Shown: positions 1-9,561, counted from the stretch's first letter. The stretch is 64,000 nucleotides of DNA from Gemmatimonadota bacterium (GCA_028287285.1 JAQBPY010000073.1:20984-84983); one strand, 5' to 3'. Translations and numbers: made by a program. Notes: generated from the letters alone by a model not told the origin.

Positions 1-1985
1 CAGCCACGCGAACGCAGGTGGACGCCGGGAAAGTGGCCTCAACGGTCAATGTCCTCACGCCGGAGCAGGTGAGACAGAGCCCCGCCCGCGAGTCGCAGGA
101 CATGCTCCGCGAGATTCCATCGGTGGAGCTTCCGCGCACGAGCAGTCTCGTCGGCGGCTCGGCGCAGATCGTCTCCATTCGCGGCGTGGACGAAGGCCGC
201 ACCGCGGTGCTGTTCGACGGCATTCCGGTGAATGACGCGTGGGGTGAATGGATCGATTGGGGACGTGTGCCCAAGTCGATGGTGGAGCGTGTGGAAGTCG
301 TCGAAGGCGGCACGTCCAGCCTCTATGGAAACGGGGCGATGGGTGGCGTGATTTCCTTCTTTTCGCATCCCATGGCACCGGGCGACGCCACCGCGCAGAT
401 CGACGGCGGCAGCCGGGAGTCGCGCCACGGCTCGTTCGCCATGGGCATTCCCGTCGTCGGCGCGCTTTCCGCGACGGTGATTGGCGACTATCAGGAAAAG
501 GGCGGGTACATCCTCACGGACGCCGCGGTGCGCGGTCCCGTCGACGTCGAATCCAACGTGATCCAGCGCAATGGATATCTCCGGCTGAACTACGCTCCGG
601 GCGGCCAGTGGTCGGGGTTCCTAACGGGCCACCTGTTCGGCGACTCCCGCAACCTTGGTACGCCGCTCACGTTCGCCAACCGCGACCAGCGCAATGTCGA
701 CCTCGGCTTCAACTACAACAACCTCGCGAGCGGCGCCCTCTCGGTGCGTGCCTGGGATGGCCGGCAGATCGAGAGCCAGCGGTCGAGCGCCATCCGCTCC
801 GCCGCGCTCCGCAACGTGGAGGATTCCAGCCTCACCGCACAGATCCCCAGTCACGACTGGGGCGCGTCCGCGCAATGGACGCGCTCATCGTGGATGGGCC
901 TGGAATCGTTCAGCCTTGGCGGCGACCTCCGGCATTACCAGGGCGACTTCAATGAAGTGGACTTCAATACCACGTGCCCTGGTGCGAACTGTGGAACCAT
1001 CGCACGGACCGTTTCGTCGGGCGGCGACCAGACCCTTAGCGGTGCCTTTGCGCAGGCCATTACAAACCCGCTAACACCGTTGCGCGTGGAGTTGAGCGCG
1101 CGCGTCGACCAGTGGTCCAACGACAACGGCCATTCCTTCGACGTGGGCGCCGGCAACACCATCTACCCTGACCGCAGCAAGACGTCGTTCTCGCCGCGGC
1201 TGGGCATGCGGTATGAAGTCGCTTCCACTTTCTCCCTGCGCGGGGCGGTATACCGCGCCTTCCGTGCCCCGAATCTCGCGGAGCTCTACCGCAAGCAGAT
1301 CAGCGCGACGTCCATCACGGTGCCCAACCCGGACCTCAGTGCGGAATCGGCGCTTGGGCGTGAAGTTGGGTTCGATTGGCAGCCCATGCCATGGATTCAG
1401 ACTAAGGGAACGTATTACGTGGCCGATTACAGCGACTTCAACGTACCCGTCACCCTCACGGGCGCCGACAAGCCTGCGGTTTGCGGTACCATCACCACCT
1501 GCCGCCAGCGCCTGAACGTCACGAAGGTGCGCAGCACGGGTGCCGAGGGATACGTCGCCATTCGTCCCATCGAGCCGCTGCTGCTCAGTGCCGGCGTGAG
1601 CTACGACGACGCCCGCCAGGAGTCCGGCGTGCCCGCGAACACGTCGCACGAAAACAAGCCGCACGTGAACCGCGTGCCCTCGCCGCGGCAGACCATTCGT
1701 GCCACGTATACGTCGTCCCTGGCGGGCGAGTGGACGGTGGTCTGGCGCCACGAGGGCCAGACCACCACGCTCGGCGGCCTTCCCCTGGAGGCGTTCACCG
1801 TGGTTGACGCACACGCGGAGCACGCGCTCACGCGCGGCCTCTCGCTGTTTGGCGCGATGGACAACATCGGTGACGTGAAGTACCAGATCAACATCGCCGG
1901 CTCGGGCACGGCCGCCAGCCCTACCATCATCTCCCGCGGATGGCCGCGCACGGTACGCATTGGCGTGATCGCGAAGCAGATCTGA
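1..1985 (+). CDS. TonB-dependent outer-membrane receptor, 5' end cut by window
   Basis: The reading frame is open from base 3, so the signal peptide and start lie upstream; about 660 residues are present. The visible N-terminus is a TonB plug domain (TPEQVRQSPARESQDMLREI, then the SIRGVDEGRTAVLFDGIPVN and VERVEVVEGG motifs), followed by a long beta-barrel region with alternating aromatic strands and the FRAPNLAELYR segment usual for siderophore/vitamin B12-type receptors. It would import a ligand across the outer membrane using TonB energy; the ligand cannot be read from sequence. The last residue is Ile rather than the usual aromatic residue. A GTG at 18 is an internal codon, not a convincing start. 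A strong hairpin follows the stop, and a two-component system lies downstream on the same strand. Confidence 0.9.
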   Translation, partial: ATRTQVDAGKVASTVNVLTPEQVRQSPARESQDMLREIPSVELPRTSSLVGGSAQIVSIRGVDEGRTAVLFDGIPVNDAWGEWIDWGRVPKSMVERVEVVEGGTSSLYGNGAMGGVISFFSHPMAPGDATAQIDGGSRESRHGSFAMGIPVVGALSATVIGDYQEKGGYILTDAAVRGPVDVESNVIQRNGYLRLNYAPGGQWSGFLTGHLFGDSRNLGTPLTFANRDQRNVDLGFNYNNLASGALSVRAWDGRQIESQRSSAIRSAALRNVEDSSLTAQIPSHDWGASAQWTRSSWMGLESFSLGGDLRHYQGDFNEVDFNTTCPGANCGTIARTVSSGGDQTLSGAFAQAITNPLTPLRVELSARVDQWSNDNGHSFDVGAGNTIYPDRSKTSFSPRLGMRYEVASTFSLRGAVYRAFRAPNLAELYRKQISATSITVPNPDLSAESALGREVGFDWQPMPWIQTKGTYYVADYSDFNVPVTLTGADKPAVCGTITTCRQRLNVTKVRSTGAEGYVAIRPIEPLLLSAGVSYDDARQESGVPANTSHENKPHVNRVPSPRQTIRATYTSSLAGEWTVVWRHEGQTTTLGGLPLEAFTVVDAHAEHALTRGLSLFGAMDNIGDVKYQINIAGSGTAASPTIISRGWPRTVRIGVIAKQI

Positions 1986-1995
1986 GCGAGGCAAG

Positions 1996-2034
1996 CGGAG
2001 CGCGCCGCGGCTATTGCGGCTGCGGCACGCTCCG
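1996..2034 (+). terminator. Hairpin after TonB receptor gene
   Basis: CGGAGCG (1996-2002) pairs with CGCTCCG (2028-2034), and GCCGC (2004-2008) with GCGGC (2022-2026), giving a 12-bp stem with one mismatch and a 13-base loop, eleven bases after the receptor stop codon. No T-run follows, so it may end transcription poorly or only stabilise the 3' end. Confidence 0.4.
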
Positions 2035-2088
2035 GCCGTGACACCACGGCAAATGTTATTGGACAGTCAGCGAGGCTGCGTTAGCCTT

Positions 2089-2110
2089 CTGACAGTTCCC
2101 TGACGATCTC
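2089..2110 (+). promoter_or_regulatory. Possible response-regulator binding direct repeat
   Basis: CTGAC occurs at 2089-2093 and again at 2100-2104, 11 bp apart (about one helical turn), just upstream of the response-regulator start at 2118. OmpR-family regulators typically bind direct repeats spaced 10-11 bp, so this could be an autoregulatory site. The repeat is short and the call is an inference. Confidence 0.25.
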
Positions 2111-2117
2111 GAATCAC

Positions 2118-2834
2118 ATGCGCATTCTCATCGCCGAGGACGACGAGCGCCTCGGCGACGTCGTGGCCCGCGGTCTTCGGAAACAGTCATACGCCGTCGA
2201 CGTCGTGACCGACGGCGCGCGCGCGCTCACCGAGGCGGCAGTCACGGAATACGACGTCCTGATCCTGGACGTGATGCTTCCGTCGCGCAACGGCTTCGAC
2301 GTCGCCCGTGCCTTGCGAGAGCGCGGCAACCGCGTGCCAATCCTGATGCTCACCGCGCGCGACGCCGTTGCCGATCGTGTGCAGGGGCTCGATGCCGGCG
2401 CGGATGACTACCTCGTCAAGCCCTTTGCATTCGAGGAGCTGCTGGCTCGCGTTCGTGCGCTGCTGCGCCGTGGTGAAACGCTCAGGCCTACCGTGATTGC
2501 CGTTGGCGACCTGGAGATCGACACAGGGAGGCTCGCGGCAACGCGCGCGGGCGAACCGATCGTGCTCACCAGCAAGGAGTACGCGCTGATCGAGTATCTC
2601 GCACGCAATGCCGGCCGCACGCTGTCGCGTGAAGACATCACGACACACGTGTGGGACGACAACCATGATCCCTTCAGCAACGCACTCGAAGTGCTGATTG
2701 GGCGGGTGCGAAAGAAGATCGACGCGGGCCGCACCGGCACCCTGATTCAGACGCGTCGAGGGCTCGGCTACGTCCTCGTGACACCGGAAGAAGCGCGTGC
2801 GTCGGCCGGTGGTGAAGAGCAGGGAGTCGAATAG
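2118..2834 (+). CDS. OmpR/PhoB-family response regulator
   Basis: 238 residues, the normal length for the family. The receiver domain (about 1-115) carries the acidic pair D8/D9, phosphoacceptor D51 (LILDVMLP), T79 and K101 (LVKPF). The C-terminal winged-helix DNA-binding domain (about 135-230) ends in the typical QTRRGLGYVL segment. It is followed after one base by its histidine kinase gene, so the pair is a co-transcribed two-component system. The target genes are probably the neighbours (TonB receptor, beta-propeller), but this is inferred from position only. The nearest well-known relatives by architecture are metal and envelope-stress regulators (CusR/QseB type); the signal is unknown. 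Confidence 0.95.
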   Translation: MRILIAEDDERLGDVVARGLRKQSYAVDVVTDGARALTEAAVTEYDVLILDVMLPSRNGFDVARALRERGNRVPILMLTARDAVADRVQGLDAGADDYLVKPFAFEELLARVRALLRRGETLRPTVIAVGDLEIDTGRLAATRAGEPIVLTSKEYALIEYLARNAGRTLSREDITTHVWDDNHDPFSNALEVLIGRVRKKIDAGRTGTLIQTRRGLGYVLVTPEEARASAGGEEQGVE

Positions 2835-2835
2835 C

Positions 2836-4341
2836 ATGGCGTCAATTCGCATGCGTCTCACCGCGTGGAATGGCGGTGTGCTCGTATTCGTGCTCTGCCT
2901 CCTGGCTGCGAGCGCGTATGCGTTCCTGCGGTATGCGACCCTCGCGCAGGTGGATCGAGCGCTGGAGCAGCAGGTGCGTCTCGTTGTGTTGACCGCCAGG
3001 GCGCAGCCGCATGGTGGAGGCAACGACGACATGGCCGCATTGATCAAGGACCTCGAGGATCACGGCATCGTTGCGACCAGGGCCGGCGACATGCCCGACA
3101 CCTTTCTCACCACTCCCGTTCGGCTCGAGGAGAATGACGAGTTGCATCCGACACCGTGGAAGGAGAGTCCCGGGCTGCCGGACATCGACAGGGCCGATCT
3201 GCGTGCAAAGCTCTCCATGCGGCGCGATGACGAAGAGGCATTCTCGGTGCGCGGACGTCACGGAGGCCTGAGGGCACTCGTGGAGCGGGTACCCCTCGGC
3301 CCACGTACGCTCACCGTCATCGCAACGCAGCCGCTGCACGCCACGGCAGAGCTGCTCGAGACCGCCCGGGTGGCGGCACTGGTTGCGCTGCCGATCGTCG
3401 TGCTGCTCGCGCTCATCACCGGGTATCTGCTTGCGCGCGGAGCCCTGGATCCCATCGCCGCGATGACGTCGGAAGCGCGACGCATTGGCGCGCGCACGTT
3501 GCACGAGCGGCTGTCGATAAGGAATCCGCATGATGAGCTGGGGCAGCTCGCCCTGACCTTCAACGAAGTGCTCGAGCGGGTGGACGATGCGATGGAGCAG
3601 CAGCGTCGCTTTACCGCCGATGCATCACATGAGCTCCGCACGCCCATCGCGCTCATTCGTGCCGAGGCAGACGTCGCACTTGCGGGAAGTGCGGCGAGTG
3701 AGGATGAATATCGCTCGGCGCTGGGTGTCATCCGAGATGGAAGCCAACAGCTGAGCCGCATCGTGAACGACCTGTTCTTGCTCGCGCGCGCGGATGCCGG
3801 CCAGACGCTGATCTCGCCGCAGTCCATCGACCTTGCGGAGACGGTGACGTCAGCGGCGTACAGCATGCGTTCGCTGGCGGATGCCGCCGGCGTCACGCTG
3901 AATGTGGAGGTGCCGCCTGACGCTCCGTATCACGGCGACGAGGAACTGCTCCGCCGAGCGCTCGTGAATCTGCTCGACAATGCGATCAAGTATTCGGTGG
4001 CGCCCGGCAACGTGGACGTCGTGCTCGCGCGTACGGAGACGGAGTACAGGATCAGCGTAACCGACGATGGGCCCGGCATTTCGCCTGACGATCAGTCGCA
4101 CATCTTCGACCGATTCTACCGGGGCGACAGCTCGCGCACGCACAACGAGACCGCCAACGGAGCGGGCGCAGGGCTCGGGCTGGCTATTGCGCGGGAAATT
4201 GCCGAGCTGCATGGTGGGTGCCTGGAGCTGCGAAGGTCCAATTCCTTTGGCAGCTCGTTCGAGCTCCTGTTCCCTGGCCAGCGTCCTGCCGTCACGGCTG
4301 GTTCTTTCTCACTCCTCACCATCGAGCGCAAGGCACCATGA
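2836..4341 (+). CDS. Membrane sensor histidine kinase (HAMP-HisKA-HATPase)
   Basis: 501 residues from the ATG at 2836, preferred over an in-frame upstream start at 2797 because AGGGAG lies 9 bases ahead and the upstream start would overlap the regulator gene. One membrane segment lies near residues 10-32 and a second near 180-202, enclosing a periplasmic sensor region; a HAMP linker follows. The HisKA motif FTADASHELRTP places the phosphorylated histidine at H265. N box (NLLDNAIKYS), G1 (DDGPGI), F (FDRFYRGD) and G2 (GAGLGLAIA) motifs are all intact. Its stop codon overlaps the next start as ATGA, so the secreted beta-propeller downstream is translationally coupled to the kinase. Confidence 0.94.
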   Translation: MASIRMRLTAWNGGVLVFVLCLLAASAYAFLRYATLAQVDRALEQQVRLVVLTARAQPHGGGNDDMAALIKDLEDHGIVATRAGDMPDTFLTTPVRLEENDELHPTPWKESPGLPDIDRADLRAKLSMRRDDEEAFSVRGRHGGLRALVERVPLGPRTLTVIATQPLHATAELLETARVAALVALPIVVLLALITGYLLARGALDPIAAMTSEARRIGARTLHERLSIRNPHDELGQLALTFNEVLERVDDAMEQQRRFTADASHELRTPIALIRAEADVALAGSAASEDEYRSALGVIRDGSQQLSRIVNDLFLLARADAGQTLISPQSIDLAETVTSAAYSMRSLADAAGVTLNVEVPPDAPYHGDEELLRRALVNLLDNAIKYSVAPGNVDVVLARTETEYRISVTDDGPGISPDDQSHIFDRFYRGDSSRTHNETANGAGAGLGLAIAREIAELHGGCLELRRSNSFGSSFELLFPGQRPAVTAGSFSLLTIERKAP

Positions 4342-5474
4342 TCACACATCGCATGTCGTATCGCACGCTGGCCCTGCTCGTGTCGGTCGCATGGCCTGCG
4401 GGTGCCCAGCAGCCTTCTACGGACTCGCCGTACAAGGTGATCAAGTCGGCGCGCGTGGGCGGGGAAGGCGGCACCGACTACATCTTTGCGGACGTGGCGG
4501 GGCGCAGGCTGTACATCCCTCGCGGCGGTGCGCGTGCCGTAGCCGCAACCGACAGCACGCCCGCGAAGGCAGCCATTCCCGGGCGCATTACCGTATTCGA
4601 CCTCGAGACCATCGCGCCGCTCGGCGAAATTCCCGGCACGGGGGGCAACGGTGTCGCCGTCGATCCAAAATCCGGTCATGGCTTTTCGAGCAGCAAGCCC
4701 GTGTCGATGTTCGATACCAGGGGACTCTCGCTCATCAAGACCATCGACGTCGGCGAAAAGACGCAGCCTGACGGCATCGTGTTCGATGCGTTCAACCAGC
4801 GCGTCTACGTCTTCAGTCATCCCACGAAGGATGCCATCGTCATCGATGCGAAGGATGGCACCGTGCTCGGCAACATCGACCTGGGTGGCGTGCCGGAACA
4901 GGCGGTGCCAGATGGCAAGGGACTGCTGTACGTCGTCATGCAGGATCCCATGGGCAGCGTTACCGTCGTCGACGTGAAGACCATGAAGGCCACGGCACAT
5001 TATCCGCTCGGCGATCACGGTGGTTGCAACGGACTTGCGCTGGACGCAAAGAACCACGTGCTGTTTGCTGCCTGTGCACGCGCCGGCGGTGCGACCCCGC
5101 AGCCCGCGCCCACGATGGTCATCCTCAGCTCCGACGACGGAAAGATTCTCGCGAACCTTCCGCTCGCCGGCGGCTCCGACGGCGCCGCGTTCAACCCCGC
5201 CACGATGGAAGCATTCAGCTCCCACGGTAACGGCACGCTTACGGTGATCAGGGAAAAGAGCCCCACGAACTTCGAGGTCGAGGAGAATCTGTCCACCATG
5301 AATGGCGCCCGGACGCTCACGCTCGACACCAACACCAATCGCATCTTCACCATGAGCGTGGAACGTGGGCCGGCACCACCTCCACCCGCTGGCGGCGGAC
5401 GCGGTGGCCAGGCGCCGGCCATTCCTGGCTCGTTCACGATCGTCGTGGTCGGAAAGCCGACTTCGTCACCCTGA
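4338..5474 (+). CDS. Secreted YVTN/YncE-like beta-propeller protein
   Basis: 378 residues from the ATG at 4338, which overlaps the kinase stop (ATGA). A signal peptide ending AGAQ is visible (an alternative start at 4353 gives a shorter one). The body has repeated propeller blades: VFDLETIAPLGEIPGTGGNGVAV, VIDAKDGTVLGNIDLGG and VVDVKTMKATAHYPLGDH-type units, each a short strand followed by a T/P-D-G-like turn. A Pro/Gly-rich insertion (PPPPAGGGRGG) sits near the C-terminus. No catalytic residues are recognisable. Coupling to a two-component system suggests a periplasmic accessory or ligand-binding partner of the sensor, or its main output. Families with this fold include YncE and lactonase-like proteins. 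Confidence 0.8.
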   Translation: MITHRMSYRTLALLVSVAWPAGAQQPSTDSPYKVIKSARVGGEGGTDYIFADVAGRRLYIPRGGARAVAATDSTPAKAAIPGRITVFDLETIAPLGEIPGTGGNGVAVDPKSGHGFSSSKPVSMFDTRGLSLIKTIDVGEKTQPDGIVFDAFNQRVYVFSHPTKDAIVIDAKDGTVLGNIDLGGVPEQAVPDGKGLLYVVMQDPMGSVTVVDVKTMKATAHYPLGDHGGCNGLALDAKNHVLFAACARAGGATPQPAPTMVILSSDDGKILANLPLAGGSDGAAFNPATMEAFSSHGNGTLTVIREKSPTNFEVEENLSTMNGARTLTLDTNTNRIFTMSVERGPAPPPPAGGGRGGQAPAIPGSFTIVVVGKPTSSP

Positions 5475-5514
5475 GCGTAGCGACGGACCTGCTTTCATGG
5501 CGGAAAGCAGGTCC
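5465..5514. terminator. Bidirectional hairpin inside a family-B repeat
   Basis: GGACCTGCTTTC (5485-5496) and GAAAGCAGGTCC (5503-5514) form a perfect 12-bp stem with a 6-base loop between two convergent genes, so it can terminate both. The preceding CACCCTGAGCGTAGCGACGG belongs to the dispersed intergenic repeat called family B here. Confidence 0.6.
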
Positions 5515-5533
5515 CCACGTCAACGGTGCGTGA

Positions 5534-7960
5534 TCACGCGCCGGGATCACTCAGGTCGATCTTCTCCGGCTTTTCGGGTTTGCCGAACGACCAGTTCACG
5601 CTCAGCAGCAGGCCACGGATGGCGCGCCGCCGGTCGGACACCTGGTAGAATCGCGGATCGATGGTCGTGTTCACTTCGCGCGATGTATTGAACGGATCGA
5701 TCACACGCATGGTCACGCTCAGCTGATCCTGCATGAGCTTCTGCCGAGCAGCCAGGCTGAATTGCGTGCGGCTTGCGTTGCGGCCTTGTTCGACATTCAT
5801 CGCTGCCTGGTAGGACAGCAATCCCTGCACGTCGAGCGTGCTGGACGCATGGTACGCGGCATTTGCGCGCGTCCTCCAGCCAAAGGTGCGAATCGAAAGG
5901 CCGGGAGCGACGTTGGATCCGTCGCTTACCTGCCGGTACGCGCTCGCACCCGCAAAGCCACTCACCTTTCCTCCGCTGATGGCGAGGTTGGCGTCGCCGC
6001 CATACGAGTCGCTCGTGGAGACATTGGCATACGTCCGAGTGGCGACACCCACGCTGTCGATGGAGCGCAGCGAGCGAACGGCGTCGATCGTATGACGCCA
6101 GAAAGGCGTGAGCTGGATCGTCATCCTGTCTGCCGTGCGCTGCAGGCCAAGCTCGAACGCACGGATGTATTCCGGCTTCAGGTACGGATTGCCGCGCGAC
6201 ACGTTGAGAGGGTCCTGAAAGTGCAGCGTGGGGTCGAGAACATCGGTGTCGTCGGGGCGCTTGATGCGCGTGGAAAAGCTCAGCTTCGCCTGATACGCCT
6301 CATCGATGTTGTAGGCAACGAGCGCACTGGGAAAGATGCTGTTGTAGCTGTTGTCGTACGTCGCGTTCAATGTCTTCAGGTGAAACTGCGTGGACGCATG
6401 TTCCACGCGAGCACCACCCTGCAGCTGAAACTTGCCGTGCTGTGCGCTCAGCATTGCGTACGCAGCGTTCACGAGCTGGTCGTACGTGAAGTTGCTGATA
6501 CGCGTGGAGTCCGGCTTGTACACGGACACGGTGTTGTCGAGCACCTGGGTATCGAGCGTGGTATGGAACTGCTGCACCGAGCCCTTGTATCCGGTTTCCA
6601 TTCTCACGGAGCTCGAGAGCGGACGCACGTAGTCGGCTTTCAGCGAGCTCTCCCGGGGATGCTCGAGTGCCATTTCATTCTCGAGCGCGTAGGGGCTCTG
6701 CGGCACGCCATTCAATGCCAGGGTGCGCGCGACCACGTCCTGTGGGCCGCTCTCCTGGTTGCCGGAGAAGCGTGCTTCGCCCGAGAACTTGTGTCCCTTG
6801 TCGGCGAAAGCATGTTTGTAGCCGAGCGTCGACTCCAGATTGAAGCGGTCGTTCGAGCCGGTGGTGAGGCGGTCGCTCAACCCGGTGAGGCTGCGTGCGG
6901 CGTTCTCGTCGCTGTAGACGATGCCGTTCGATTCCTTTTCAATGCGCGTGGTGAAGAGCAGGTCGAGATTGAGCTCGTCGTGTTTGCCGATCTGGTAGTT
7001 GGTGCTTCCGGTGAGCGTGTGCCCGCGCTGGTACTGCGTGCGGTTTGCCGCTTCTTCCAGGTACGTGATGGGATTGAGATAGAGGTTCTGGCGAAACAGC
7101 GTCTCGGTGCGCGGACGCTGGTCGCGAAAGAATCCATAGCTCCCATAGAACGACAACGCGCCGCGCTGCATGGCGACGTTCGCACCAAAGTCCGCTCGGC
7201 CGGTCGTCGAGCCGGAAACGGTGACACCACCGCTCGTGCCTGCGTCCGGCTCCTGCTTCATCACGATGTTGATGATGCCTGCCACGCCGGTTGGATCATC
7301 GCGCGCCGACGGATTGGGAATCACTTCGACCTTGTCCACGAGATCAGCCGAGAGCTGCGCGAGGTAATCGCCGAGCTGCGCGGCCTTCATGGGGCTGGGC
7401 CGGCCGTTGATCTGCACCGTGACCCCCGAGTTGCCGCGCAGGCTCACGACGTTGTCGATGTCGACGTCCACCGCCGGAACATTGCGCAGCACGTCGAGTG
7501 CATTGCCTCCCTTGGTGGTGGGCATGTCGCGCACGACATAGCTGTTGCGATCCGGCGCGAGCTGTACATCCTGCCGCTTTTCGGTGACGGCAACGGACTG
7601 CAGCTCGAGTGGTGCGGCGACGAGTGCCACGGTTCCCAGGTCGACGGTGGCCGCTGGCACGTCGACGGAGGCAATGTCCGTGGGCTTGTAGCCCAGCGCG
7701 CGGACCTGCACGCGATAGCGCCCCGGACGAACGCCCTGCACCCGAAAAGCACCGTCGGCACCGGCGACCGCACGCCCCGCCGAGACAGTCGAACCGGGCG
7801 CGGTCACGTCCACCGTGGCCGCGGGAATGGGTGTCTTGCTGGCCGCGTTTACCACACGGCCGCGAATCTCGCCCCTCGTGGCATTCTGTGCTGCGACGGG
7901 AAAAGCGGCAGCGAACATTGTCAGGACAGCAGAAGCGATGGAACGGACCAGAACTCTCAA
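5534..7960 (-). CDS. TonB-dependent receptor with CarboxypepD-regulatory-like N-terminus
   Basis: 808 residues from a TTG at 7960, chosen because GGGAGA sits four bases upstream and the protein then begins with a clean signal peptide (MRVLVRSIASAVLTMFAAAF, cleaved after VAAQ); a TTG at 7972 adds four residues but has no ribosome site. Domains in order: an Ig-like carboxypeptidase regulatory domain (about 30-110), a TonB plug (VRDMPTTKGGNALDVLRNVP, NIVMKQEP) and an outer-membrane beta-barrel of the OMP_b-brl_3 type ending LLSVNWSFGKPEK. Such receptors in Bacteroidota/Gemmatimonadota take up oligomeric ligands; the substrate is unknown. It is monocistronic and preceded by a striking palindrome at 7980-8004. 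Confidence 0.88.
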   Translation of the reverse strand: MRVLVRSIASAVLTMFAAAFPVAAQNATRGEIRGRVVNAASKTPIPAATVDVTAPGSTVSAGRAVAGADGAFRVQGVRPGRYRVQVRALGYKPTDIASVDVPAATVDLGTVALVAAPLELQSVAVTEKRQDVQLAPDRNSYVVRDMPTTKGGNALDVLRNVPAVDVDIDNVVSLRGNSGVTVQINGRPSPMKAAQLGDYLAQLSADLVDKVEVIPNPSARDDPTGVAGIINIVMKQEPDAGTSGGVTVSGSTTGRADFGANVAMQRGALSFYGSYGFFRDQRPRTETLFRQNLYLNPITYLEEAANRTQYQRGHTLTGSTNYQIGKHDELNLDLLFTTRIEKESNGIVYSDENAARSLTGLSDRLTTGSNDRFNLESTLGYKHAFADKGHKFSGEARFSGNQESGPQDVVARTLALNGVPQSPYALENEMALEHPRESSLKADYVRPLSSSVRMETGYKGSVQQFHTTLDTQVLDNTVSVYKPDSTRISNFTYDQLVNAAYAMLSAQHGKFQLQGGARVEHASTQFHLKTLNATYDNSYNSIFPSALVAYNIDEAYQAKLSFSTRIKRPDDTDVLDPTLHFQDPLNVSRGNPYLKPEYIRAFELGLQRTADRMTIQLTPFWRHTIDAVRSLRSIDSVGVATRTYANVSTSDSYGGDANLAISGGKVSGFAGASAYRQVSDGSNVAPGLSIRTFGWRTRANAAYHASSTLDVQGLLSYQAAMNVEQGRNASRTQFSLAARQKLMQDQLSVTMRVIDPFNTSREVNTTIDPRFYQVSDRRRAIRGLLLSVNWSFGKPEKPEKIDLSDPGA

Positions 7961-7979
7961 GAGATCTCCCAATCAGGAT

Positions 7980-8004
7980 CGTTGCATGTTGGCTCCATGC
8001 AACG
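7980..8004. promoter_or_regulatory. Perfect 9-bp inverted repeat upstream of TonB receptor
   Basis: CGTTGCATG (7980-7988) and CATGCAACG (7996-8004) are exact reverse complements separated by 7 bp (TTGGCTC). The repeat ends 20 bases upstream of the preferred receptor start on the minus strand. Symmetry, spacing and position fit a dimeric repressor operator, or a hairpin in the mRNA leader. No regulator is known for it. Confidence 0.5.
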
Positions 8005-8227
8005 TAGACGGGCTACCTGACAGTGAGATAAGCACAATGAGCACGAATCTCGCCGACACTCGCTCGGTGTACGCGCGGCAACTGCAAGGTGTGCCGATTG
8101 CCACGCGCGTGGCGAGCCTTGGTGCTGTCGACCAGGGAGCGATCACCGGGCAGCTTGCCAATGGTGGCCATGATGCTCACCTTCGACACCGGCCCACCGC
8201 ACCCATCGAAGGACATCGGATTCTCCC

Positions 8228-9553
8228 GTGAGCAACCTCGTGGCAATGGATGCGACGCATCCCGTTCCGCACCTCGCGTCGAGCACGGCGGAAAAGCCCA
8301 GGCTCGGTGCCGTTCTCCGCGTTGCGAGCGGCAATTTCCTCGAGATGTACGACTTCATCGTCTACGGCTACTACGCCGTGTACATCGGCAAGACGTTCTT
8401 TCCTGCCGGAAGCGAATTTGCATCACTGATGTTGTCGCTCATGACGTTTGGCGCGGGCTATCTCATGCGTCCCATCGGAGCGATCGTCCTCGGTGCCTAC
8501 ATCGATCGCAAGGGGCGACGACAGGGACTCATCGTGACCCTTGGTCTCATGGCGGTCGGTACGCTCACGATTGCCGCCACGCCGGGCTATGCCACGATCG
8601 GGCTTGCCGCTCCCATCATCGTGGTGGCTGGACGTTTGCTCCAGGGCCTGTCGGCCGGAGTCGAACTGGGCGGCGTGTCGGTGTATCTCGCCGAAATCGC
8701 CACGCCTGGCCGTCGAGGCTTCTTCTGCTCATGGCAATCGGCCAGTCAACAGCTCGCTGTCGTGTTCACCGCGCTCATTGCGCTGGTGCTCACCGGTCTG
8801 ATCACGACGGAACAGATGGGCGCGTGGGGATGGCGCATTCCGCTGCTCATTGGATGCCTCATCATTCCGGTCATCCTTTTCCTGCGTCGTTCACTCGAGG
8901 AGACGGCGGCGTTCCGGAACATGGAACACCGCTCGCGCCGCGCAGGCGACGTCTTCCGTGTGGTGGCCGCCAACTGGCGTCTGGTGTTGAGCGGCATGAT
9001 GCTCGTGGTATTCACCACCACGTCGTTCTACCTCATTACCGCCTACACCCCGACCTTCGGCAAGCAGGCGCTGCACCTCGAGCCACGCATGACGTTCTTC
9101 GTCACGCTCTGCGTGGGACTGTCCAATTTCATCTGGCTCCCCATTGCCGGTGCGATCTCGGACCGCATTGGCCGGCGCCCGCTCGTTACCGCGGTGCCCA
9201 TTCTCGCGCTGTTCACGGCCTATCCGGCCATGACGTGGCTCGTGAGCGCGCCAAGCTTCGAGCATCTGCTCGCCGTGGAGCTCTGGTTCTCCGCGCTGTT
9301 TGGCTTCTATAACGGCGGCATGGTACCGCTGCTGGTGGAGATCATGCCGGCCAATGTGCGAACCGCCGGTTTCTCACTCGCCTACAGCCTCGCGACGGCG
9401 ATATTCGGCGGCTTTACACCGGCGATTTCCACGTATCTCATCGAGCGGACCGGCAATAAGGCCGCGCCCGCCCTGTGGCTCATGACCGCCGCGGTGGTGA
9501 GTCTCGCCGGCGTGTTTCTCTCACGAAACGCGCGCCGCACGACGAGTGGGTGA
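8228..9553 (+). CDS. MFS citrate/tricarballylate-type proton symporter
   Basis: 441 residues with about twelve hydrophobic segments. It closely resembles the CitA/TcuC branch of the metabolite:H+ symporter family: [17 protein letters not shown] at the start, [12 protein letters not shown] between helices 2 and 3, [46 protein letters not shown] and [15 protein letters not shown]. The predicted role is import of a tricarboxylate with protons across the inner membrane. The GTG at 8228 is used; an ATG at 8246 would remove six residues. It is convergent with the small minus-strand gene, with only eight bases between the stops. Substrate assignment is by resemblance to remembered family sequences. 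Confidence 0.85.
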   Translation: MSNLVAMDATHPVPHLASSTAEKPRLGAVLRVASGNFLEMYDFIVYGYYAVYIGKTFFPAGSEFASLMLSLMTFGAGYLMRPIGAIVLGAYIDRKGRRQGLIVTLGLMAVGTLTIAATPGYATIGLAAPIIVVAGRLLQGLSAGVELGGVSVYLAEIATPGRRGFFCSWQSASQQLAVVFTALIALVLTGLITTEQMGAWGWRIPLLIGCLIIPVILFLRRSLEETAAFRNMEHRSRRAGDVFRVVAANWRLVLSGMMLVVFTTTSFYLITAYTPTFGKQALHLEPRMTFFVTLCVGLSNFIWLPIAGAISDRIGRRPLVTAVPILALFTAYPAMTWLVSAPSFEHLLAVELWFSALFGFYNGGMVPLLVEIMPANVRTAGFSLAYSLATAIFGGFTPAISTYLIERTGNKAAPALWLMTAAVVSLAGVFLSRNARRTTSG

Positions 9554-9561
9554 GCCGGCAG

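Noticed and set aside
5762..8020. Very long open frame (752 codons) opposite the TonB receptor
   Set aside because: Its product has no recognisable domain and Arg/Val/Ala-skewed composition, as expected from the antisense of a high-GC gene; the minus-strand frame has signal peptide, plug and barrel. The same applies to long antisense frames at 60328-62178, 49220-50917, 44041-45708 and 46574-48124.
8037..8231. Small 64-codon plus-strand frame ending in a GTGA overlap with the MFS gene
   Set aside because: No ribosome site, no recognisable motif and mixed composition; the overlap alone is weak support.
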